Positions 6,001 to 9,252 of a stretch of DNA of 9,252 bases are shown piece by piece. Made by a program: the position numbers and the translations under genes. The notes under the pieces were generated by a model. The model was not told the origin of the DNA. It searched no databases and worked only from the letters and a program-made list of their open reading frames with translations. This DNA is from Chloroflexota bacterium (GTDB taxonomy: Bacteria; Chloroflexota; Anaerolineae; Promineifilales; Promineifilaceae), in assembly GCA_024223125.1 (NCBI GenBank), contig JAAEOP010000620.1:1-9252 (forward strand), given 5' to 3'. The stretch's first letter is position 1, and each line of letters starts with the position of its first letter.

Positions 6001-8855
6001 ACAATCGCCTTTTGCTAGATAACGCCGTCTGGCAGTGGCAGATGGCCGATAACAATGTGCGTATTACCCTGGCCGGGGATAGCTACAATTTTGACTATTC
6101 GGTCGCCGGCGGTCAATTTGGATTCAGCAGTGACAACCTACGGGCGGCGGCCGCGCATCAAAATCAACTATTTGTAGCCACAGAAGCATTTTTAGAAATC
6201 GCCAACCAACCGGATCAGATAGGCGGTTTGACGGCTGACCGGCTGCCATCCATTGCCAGCGACAGCCTGGAAAGTTTTACCCAGTTATATAACTACAATG
6301 GCGACATCACGGCTCGATGGGATGGGAGCCAACGCCAATTTTCCCCTGTTTCTGAGGCTGACGATCCGCGTCAAAATAGAGAACTGTTGCAAACAGAACG
6401 ACTTCGTTTCACCTATGATGGCAATCAAACGGCGCCTGTCCTCAAGGCGTTGCGCGTGAACGATATGCAAGGGCAGTCCCACTGGATACTATTTGATTTT
6501 GATGACGGCCGTTTTCCATTTGATGTGGTCACGGCCGTCGCCACTTACAACAACCAGCTTTACGTTGGTTCTAACGCTGGTTTGCAATTGTACCGCGACC
6601 TGAAAATGGGGTTGAGCGATTTGAACGCACTTTATGATTTACGCGCAGAGCCAACCACAAACCGTTTTGAAGCTGTAGAGCAGGTAGGCATTCCGTTGAC
6701 AAACGAAGGTTTACTGATGGCTCGTTCCGCTGCCGCCTGCATCCAGAGTAGCAATGGGGTCAACTTTGGGCCATGCAGCGACCCGGCTCAATTAGATAGT
6801 CGTCTGCGAGTAAAAACTGATTTATGGCAGTGGCAGCAGGAGGATGACAACCAGATAAATGGCCGCTATTTTGATGATGGAGGCATGTTGATTGCAGATG
6901 ACGTTCAGATTCAAAACGGCCGTTTCCCTCACGACAAGGTACAAGATATAACTATCTGCCAGGGAACGGCCGCGTCACTGTGGCAAAATGGCTGGATCAG
7001 CATCTCCCCCAATGATTCCTTGAAATTATCTAACGGGCCGCAAATATACACATCATTAGAAAACGCATCGCTTGTACGCTTGATTTGTTTGGAGAAAGAT
7101 TTGCCGCGGCCGGGAACGGCCGTGCCCGCCGGTTTATACGCGCAAGGCCAAACGGAGGGATTGCTGCAACTCTGGCATTATGATCAGGGAACGTGGGCAG
7201 CCGTCAACGCTACATCTCATCAAGATGCGCTAATCAATTATGCCGACAATCCGCCAATTTGGGAACGAGAGCGTTTGCGTCTGCCTGCTCACAGCGCAGA
7301 TGGCTATCTTTTCCAACAACTTACAACTGATAACAGATGGCGCAACTTGAATTGGGATAGAGGCAGAGTGGCCATAGACCATTGGCGTCAGTTAGAAGTA
7401 ATAGATAATGTTTTATGGAGCGCCACCCCCGACGGTTTAATCCCCTTCACCCGCGACAGCAATGGGCAGGCCAGACTGAACCCAGACACCCTCTTAATCA
7501 TCAGAGAACCGGCCGCTTCTTGCCCTGTCACCGATATGACAACCGATAAGCGCCAAACAACCTGGCTGCGCTGCGCGGCCGACACAACACAGGTGTATCA
7601 GGGAGAACTGGACGGCCGTGCCGACACAAACATTTTCAGCCGCGCCAATACAGACCCCTTCGTCGAACAAACCTTTGTCGCTCAGGAAGAGACCGATTTT
7701 TGGCAAATACGCCGTATTGGTCATGTTGGCGGCAATCCCGGCTCGCTGGAAGTTGCCTTACATGACGAGACTGTCTCATTAGCAGGCGGGCAATTTTCTT
7801 TTGATACATTGAACTCGCTGGCTTTTTTGGATGATATGCCTACCAATATAGGCACAACACAGGGGGGATGGTTCCAAATTGAAGATCATGATAATTGGCA
7901 TGTTCGTTATTGGCAACGGCCGCAACTGTTTGAAATTGATCCGCAGCAAATAATATCGGTCGGCAAAACGCGCGTAGGCATAGAAGACGCATATAATGCC
8001 TTGTGCCTCCGGCAAAAAGATGGCTCGTTTATCCGTTTTGCGCCTGACAGAGATGTTGAGTCACCTGAAAATTGTTCTGAATTTATGACGGAAGACAGTT
8101 TATGGCGCTATCAACAACATGATGGATTGTTAACAATAAGGGTATTGGAAAGTGAAGGTGGAGATGGGGCGCGGGAAATGGAAAACGGCCGTTTCAGTGA
8201 TGACATTGTTATTGGCCCGCCGGCCACAGGCGATGACGGCGCCCTGTTTTATCTGTTGCCCACACGCGCCGGTGTTTTGCGGCTGAACGAAAACAAACAA
8301 CGCATTCTATTTTTTGCCGCCCCATTCAATGGTTTAGAAAATAATCCGGCCGTTGCATTATCGGCCGTCGCTCAGACGCCCCTGTATGCCGGTTTCGACG
8401 CGCTTTACAACCTGGACAGCGCGAGATCTTCCCATTTGTCCATCACCCTGCCGGCCAATACCCTCCCGCAAGCGTTAAGTTATGGCCCGCATGGTTTCAG
8501 CCAAATTCAATGGCATATAACCAGAACCAAACAGTTTGGTTGGAGTTTGCTAGACGCCAGCGCATTGGGAACAGCGCCGGCAAACACATTGCCAATCAAT
8601 GTCAGCCAATACGGTAAATACATCGCCAACTATGAAAAATGGGGGCGGCCCCCTCCCTGGTTGACAGTCCAGATGATATCTGACGCAGTTTGTTTTTTAA
8701 CCACCGCCAAACCAGCCTATCCAATTGAGTTGCCAGATAACTTTCATTTACAAACCATGCCCATTCTTTATGCCGATCGCCTGATTCTTATTGGCGAACA
8801 TGATATCCTCAGACTGAATTTGGAATATTGTATGGTGAAGCAACAAAACAATTAG
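1..8855 (+). CDS. Giant single-pass membrane protein with beta-propeller-like ectodomain (5' partial)
   Basis: The frame is open from the first full codon at position 3 to the TAG at 8853-8855 (2,950 codons). The first in-frame ATG is not until 360. The frame upstream of the TTG at 171 has no stop and reads as ordinary protein (it begins TAVYYHETLLALD), so the real start lies before the window. Layout: helical charged region (3-776), RKR plus a hydrophobic span (777-857), blade-like repeats ending in GLxxYDPxxxxW (about 960-4740), Pro/Thr linker (4752-4976), then a second repeat array to the C-terminus. The repeats resemble the two-component-regulator propeller consensus, a beta-propeller blade family, for example FPFDVV...LYVGSNAGLQLY near 6513-6590. 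The predicted topology is N-terminus inside and about 2,665 residues outside. I infer a surface sensor or binding protein. The ligand is unknown and no catalytic motif was seen. No frameshift is evident. Confidence 0.9.
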   Translation, partial: TAVYYHETLLALDTQRHRYKLEKTAREKLSRPDIHDFSAPAKPIPFAKDSLLQSVQLLTKDIGEITPTDKVWLAELIDSQCAILYGGKLPDNFSASYPEAVGKLALTVALHTGLVLDDPMLALRYLEAVEAANLSQCLRPESRNNVVGKLAANLPTPEQQQLAAWLIDDKVARSLRSEADETNVIRSTTPILTEDDFEVTRWESGVRKAAAGWRIQKEDLQSTAEEDSKSTTKYLVDAYTPELYDEKKYENDSINMSLRKRIDVGLVTVLVVGFLLITGMCSLSVKLADQANLFEGELVAPVADERVLTNVRDDLPVAPLLDGVFHEDGRIYIAQTGGVLHKYNPATGLWSQEHPLAGSSAINHDFVILRSGCGDDPLSEHIAECPEPQSLWAVTAEGGLIRRNGRSWEIIISDTEFRGANGQLMTSADLTTAAISDDQKWLVVGTQENGVGLYNLETHEWTSMPETVFNDLPSLEITHLVWWGDQFWVGTPAGLIGFSINDGALIPDSDIVAAAILDLDIGLDDTLWILGHKPCVESGADCVWLGQKDSPDAQPHTIVNQANQYLDLNQTTLTFAQYQNDTLTVAGETGIFTYDPVYHSWRQPFDQAVWATLPLPDETGFYFAFLDGIGLFANGQIETWSVPERDIAKLLYDDMDILALTQQGNVYALGGRPMTVTAVFKGTQTNIDPTTFTQGVGSGDDVLLVGPDGGLLHNTAVRSYQDILPADIPGWFSQNNSRFLNVGRYVYALSPTRNGEIVYTLPVTRLFSYGYFASNEIDNVTGRSTAGAVSSAWIWDDQSIGVLVDEGSVYRFTPQDKTSEIGPAFDNADPAAIVDVTTVADGMALALPTGLIRYDYDARRLLAGGSYENLRAIEGFDNNLLLVTEDGQLWQDGNDPLERIGGERFQMSDTDLSDALLVNQRIYLGGSGRVEQYDMSHRQVMQRWELSGSGRVRLKGIVQDQPVALTNGRLYWGNDELTGDGAVTDASLDDRYIWAVRDGGDGRYFMGYAVSNPLTAANRQCFFRNPVMGGDATTILDARELPDGRVVAATDDGLRFYDPGSRSWFRGPANVLPAGGRVYRLGDYLAVVATNRQKIWLVHITDIIFPHSCEDERVAFNNVGTETVREVTIDETNGQAAWITPDEAVVRWQNGASSELLPAATTGPNTTAMRRMYNRGAEIIFTTDSEIWLYQLADRRWQQVSLDFTDSRPIIDTINLENSGNQETVVVHGKNGGFYTGTFDRGATAVSLSPIFAPEENRFNASPSALLDVQIRSDTLWTFVLNNGLRYYNPQQRAWHDTVTLAENDPTLSFQYIFDRAVLTAESGSVWHVARNDATEPTSFISYTLAANETTYLDDAATIWRWQQDGSVYRCPLSAEYECTPEISSFWLDPDSVSRAFVWGNIVLFATGEGWLAFDNQSNQAVSLPQNAANMPADAVVRQQNDQLWLHGDDTLIVLDQTGSGVSEDSFTGINKIIYDADAQPWALFADGWRRWDNGRFRSPNNINRIFAFEDTPVTGLAANRRPGWWDGERFVQDQFSLPPEINQETLGGLWPVDEKAWWALSGTELYYFNEDVCHPETLNRFVTATPSPVPSNTPTPTSAPTLQPTGTPTTTPSMTVTITPPPPTPTPTQTLPPTQTPTPTPTQTPTPTPTATPVPIPCFVVTKRVTLQSHLSDTDQIVRGEIAANGLTLRLKNETQLQINANGQIQTTNAPAWQPEDLAADNWADLQEAVVALPVGQAAFNPVTHITTNNGDQLVAVRPNGSAVLAEQAANQFTLPPALDVNWLRWDRSTQAFSIMTPDGLLTRPRNQFIVDGELLFESVDAILAENGTDLYAANRHGVWFYPADDLTLDNPDIVYQPVELDVPIDAAHGRFLAANGDYFWGETAVLPRQTTHTITADDITFSESIRLRSIVASGVASVEILQEDGFVWDHDRRGLAFSDSGLLLQSDAGIHPVNALTDFDLRSGQVFYETGEGLFLKSGDGWYRQESGRWQVTSDPANNRLLLDNAVWQWQMADNNVRITLAGDSYNFDYSVAGGQFGFSSDNLRAAAAHQNQLFVATEAFLEIANQPDQIGGLTADRLPSIASDSLESFTQLYNYNGDITARWDGSQRQFSPVSEADDPRQNRELLQTERLRFTYDGNQTAPVLKALRVNDMQGQSHWILFDFDDGRFPFDVVTAVATYNNQLYVGSNAGLQLYRDLKMGLSDLNALYDLRAEPTTNRFEAVEQVGIPLTNEGLLMARSAAACIQSSNGVNFGPCSDPAQLDSRLRVKTDLWQWQQEDDNQINGRYFDDGGMLIADDVQIQNGRFPHDKVQDITICQGTAASLWQNGWISISPNDSLKLSNGPQIYTSLENASLVRLICLEKDLPRPGTAVPAGLYAQGQTEGLLQLWHYDQGTWAAVNATSHQDALINYADNPPIWERERLRLPAHSADGYLFQQLTTDNRWRNLNWDRGRVAIDHWRQLEVIDNVLWSATPDGLIPFTRDSNGQARLNPDTLLIIREPAASCPVTDMTTDKRQTTWLRCAADTTQVYQGELDGRADTNIFSRANTDPFVEQTFVAQEETDFWQIRRIGHVGGNPGSLEVALHDETVSLAGGQFSFDTLNSLAFLDDMPTNIGTTQGGWFQIEDHDNWHVRYWQRPQLFEIDPQQIISVGKTRVGIEDAYNALCLRQKDGSFIRFAPDRDVESPENCSEFMTEDSLWRYQQHDGLLTIRVLESEGGDGAREMENGRFSDDIVIGPPATGDDGALFYLLPTRAGVLRLNENKQRILFFAAPFNGLENNPAVALSAVAQTPLYAGFDALYNLDSARSSHLSITLPANTLPQALSYGPHGFSQIQWHITRTKQFGWSLLDASALGTAPANTLPINVSQYGKYIANYEKWGRPPPWLTVQMISDAVCFLTTAKPAYPIELPDNFHLQTMPILYADRLILIGEHDILRLNLEYCMVKQQNN
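3..776 (+). other. Cytoplasmic N-terminal region of the giant protein, incomplete
   Basis: This covers 258 visible residues before the membrane span. The composition is charged and helix-favouring (KLEKTAREKLSRP near 60-98; PEAVGKLALTVALHTG near 294-341; RNNVVGKLAANLPTPEQQQL near 429-488), ending in an acidic, Ser/Thr-rich stretch before the membrane. VGKLA occurs twice (about 303-317 and 441-455), which hints at helical repeats but is too little to name a fold. There is no Walker A, kinase, caspase or helix-turn-helix signature in the visible part. The residues ahead of the window could hold an enzymatic or signalling domain that this helical stretch links to the membrane. The inside location is inferred from the basic RKR just before the span. 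Confidence 0.6.
777..857 (+). other. Single transmembrane segment with basic cytoplasmic flank
   Basis: Codons 777-788 encode R-K-R-I. Codons 792-857 then give about 22 mostly hydrophobic residues (VGLVTVLVVGFLLITGMCSL is the core), ending before a Lys at 858. The positive charges lie on the N-terminal side, which predicts the N-terminus inside and the propeller array outside. It is the only clear membrane span I see in the 2,950 residues. A Cys at 843 lies in the span but the preceding TGM does not fit a lipobox, and the span is internal, so I read it as an anchor and not as a cleaved lipoprotein signal. Confidence 0.85.
960..4740 (+). repeat. First beta-propeller-like blade array (protein-level repeats)
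   Basis: About 1,260 residues contain some twenty to twenty-three blade-like units, averaging near 54 residues. Each has a strand such as LWVVGT or FWVGT, then a turn of the GLxxYDPxxxxW type. Clear examples are GGVLHKYNPATGLW (1011-1052), GLYNLETHEW (1356-1385), TGIFTYDPVYHSW (1767-1805), GLRFYDPGSRSW (3159-3194) and GLRYYNPQQRAW (3852-3887). The count would suit about three seven- or eight-bladed propellers in series, but blade closure cannot be judged by eye. The units are highly diverged at DNA level, so this is an old array and not a recent tandem duplication. The pattern resembles two-component-regulator propeller or related sensor repeats. Binding partners are unknown. Confidence 0.75.
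4752..4976 (+). repeat. Pro/Thr-rich linker between the two propeller arrays
   Basis: Seventy-five codons from 4752 to 4976 are dominated by Thr and Pro, ending in the low-complexity core TPTPTQTPTPTPTATP. The codons are mixed ACC/ACG/ACA and CCC/CCG/CCA/CCT, so the DNA is C-rich but not a clean microsatellite. The segment separates the two propeller-like halves. Such linkers are frequent in secreted proteins of Chloroflexota and are usually extended, protease-resistant spacers, sometimes glycosylated. A Cys at 4722-4724 lies nine codons before it and a Cys at 4977-4979 directly follows it, so the segment could be a disulfide-closed loop instead of a free hinge. Confidence 0.9.
4980..8850 (+). 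repeat. Second propeller-like array with long-period [D/N/G]G[R/Q]F modules
   Basis: About 1,290 residues of blade-like repeats follow the linker. From about 6030 onward a larger unit is visible: a W-rich strand (VWQWQ at 6027, LWQWQQ at 6822, FWQI at 7698, LWRYQQ at 8100), then a turn with [D/N/G]G[R/Q]F, a short FxxD segment, and a strand ending in GLxxY or GGWF. The key Gly codons are at 6111, 6507, 6918, 7362, 7788 and 8187, spaced 132, 137, 148, 142 and 133 residues. The 7362 copy reads RGRV. Two of the six (6507, 7362) have a short W-to-G distance of 8 residues, and the others 27-31. Each unit would hold about three blades. The array ends with a strand, a Cys at the extreme C-terminal tail (EYCMVKQQNN) and no membrane or sorting signal. 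Confidence 0.7.
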
Positions 8856-8955
8856 TAAGAGCGCCAGGCGCAGGAAGTCGCAGAAGGTTAACAGGAAATA
8901 GTGTTGGCATGTTGCGTACAATAAGGTTGACGCTATATTGAAGGAGAGTTTGCGT
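8856..8955 (+). other. Intergenic gap between the two genes
   Basis: One hundred non-coding bases. The first part is purine-rich with three related words, CAGGAA (8871), CAGAAG (8881) and CAGGAA (8892), spaced 10 and 11 bases. A tight inverted repeat GCGCCAGGCGC lies at 8861-8871 without a following T-run, so it is not a convincing terminator. No strong sigma-70 promoter is evident. The two genes could be co-transcribed, but the gap is long enough to hold a promoter of a kind I cannot recognise. Confidence 0.5.
8941..8948 (+). promoter_or_regulatory. Shine-Dalgarno sequence of the downstream gene
   Basis: AAGGAGAG lies seven bases before the ATG at 8956, a near-consensus ribosome binding site at a suitable distance. 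It selects this ATG over the in-frame ATG at 8977, which has no such site. Confidence 0.85.
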
Positions 8956-9252
8956 ATGACGTTAATTGATAATCGCATGGAACAGCCGCTACCCCGCCAT
9001 GTTCACAAAGTTCTCGAAACTATGTTTGCCGCCTACAGCCAGGTGATTGTTAAATCTGAATTCAGTGAAGGCTTCAGCGGCAGTCGCGTCTTTCTGGTAC
9101 GGCCGATTCGTGAAGACGGCCGTACCGAATTACCCTCCGTCGTAAAAGTGGACGACTTTGACCGAATTGAAAAAGAGTGGCAAGCGTATCAAGACTGTAT
9201 CCACAATCGGCTGCCCAACGTCGCTAGGATCAGCGGCGAGCCAGTCTATCCG
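8956..9252 (+). CDS. Protein with a kinase-like N-lobe, possibly TCAD9-like (3' partial)
   Basis: Ninety-nine codons from ATG to the window edge with no stop, preceded by a strong ribosome binding site. After a helical start (residues 1-33) comes SEFSEGFSGSRVFLVRP (34-50), which looks like a glycine-rich nucleotide loop between two strands. An inserted hydrophilic hairpin (51-60) follows, then PSVVKV with Lys64 in the place of the kinase beta-3 lysine. A helix EKEWQAYQ (72-79), with Glu72 and Glu74, could supply the alpha-C glutamate. NVARISGEPVYP at the edge could be the next strand. This order fits the N-lobe of aminoglycoside-phosphotransferase or kinase-like folds. The GFSGSRVFLVRP...LPSVVK...EW.AY pattern resembles proteins annotated as ternary complex associated domain 9 in Chloroflexota conflict systems. 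That is from memory and unverified. The catalytic loop would lie beyond the window, so activity cannot be judged. Confidence 0.85.
   Translation, partial: MTLIDNRMEQPLPRHVHKVLETMFAAYSQVIVKSEFSEGFSGSRVFLVRPIREDGRTELPSVVKVDDFDRIEKEWQAYQDCIHNRLPNVARISGEPVYP

Larger units (their letters stand above)
1..9252. repeat. Iterated palindrome ACGGCCGT, 17 copies
   Basis: Exact ACGGCCGT starts at 3, 985, 1213, 2031, 2902, 3004, 3732, 4483, 5611, 5655, 6505, 6531, 6916, 7116, 7612, 8185 and 9116. Six are the 10-base palindrome AACGGCCGTT (from 1212, 2030, 3731, 4482, 6915, 8184). An octamer is expected about 0.14 times in 9.25 kb of even base composition. The core CGGCCG occurs about 37 times by hand count, and 17 of these carry the flanking A...T, far more than one in sixteen. 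In the large gene ten copies read as [D/N/H]GR and six as TAV. The copy at 9116 lies in the next gene and reads DGR. Spacing is irregular, from 26 to 1,128 bases. It is a short dispersed word, not a mobile element. Confidence 0.9.

Noticed and set aside
8861..8871. GCGCCAGGCGC hairpin as a terminator of the large gene
   Set aside because: The stem is only four pairs with a three-base loop and there is no T-run after it.
8912..8939. Possible sigma-70 promoter, TTGCGT (8912) and TATATT (8934), 16-base spacer
   Set aside because: The -35 matches only three of six bases, and transcription would begin at about 8946, inside the Shine-Dalgarno sequence. A better -35, TTGGCA at 8904, is 24 bases away, which is too far.
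1..9252. CRISPR array, tRNA or rRNA, insertion sequence, integration site
   Set aside because: No regularly spaced direct repeats, no cloverleaf-like or rRNA-like stretch, no transposase frame and no terminal inverted repeats were seen. The ACGGCCGT copies are irregularly spaced and too short to be such an element.

Overview
The window is almost entirely one reading frame. A single plus-strand coding sequence enters from the left edge already open and runs to a TAG stop at 8853-8855, giving 2,950 visible codons. After a 100-base gap with a good Shine-Dalgarno sequence, a second plus-strand gene starts at 8956 and leaves the right edge after 99 codons. I see no RNA gene, CRISPR array, insertion sequence, integrase or phage gene.

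The large gene, read in order, has four parts. First is a partial, mostly helical, charged N-terminal region that is probably cytoplasmic (3-776). Second is a basic RKR patch followed by one hydrophobic membrane span (about 792-857). Third is an ectodomain of about 2,665 residues, built from some twenty or more beta-propeller-like blades (about 960-4740). Fourth, after a 75-residue Pro/Thr linker (4752-4976), comes another array of propeller-like modules (about 4980-8850). In the last part six [D/N/G]G[R/Q]F-type modules recur every 132-148 residues. The architecture is that of a giant single-pass surface protein with a large sensing or binding ectodomain. I do not recognise a named family for the whole protein. 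The missing N-terminus would decide whether it carries a signalling or effector domain.

The downstream gene begins with a kinase-like N-lobe pattern (glycine loop GFSGSR, then VVK, then an acidic EKEW helix). It resembles from memory the phosphotransferase-like proteins of Chloroflexota conflict systems (TCAD9-like). That assignment is tentative and no search was possible.

The strongest non-coding signal is compositional. By hand count the palindrome ACGGCCGT occurs 17 times in 9.25 kb, against well under one expected by chance. Its core CGGCCG occurs about 37 times. The octamer appears in both genes and in two different codon frames, so protein repeats alone do not explain it. It behaves like a genome-wide iterated palindrome comparable in density to HIP1 of cyanobacteria.

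Likely source: a Chloroflexota bacterium, perhaps Anaerolineae. This is inferred from the TPTPT-type linker in a huge secreted propeller protein, the balanced base composition and the type of downstream gene. It rests on resemblance, not on a marker gene.
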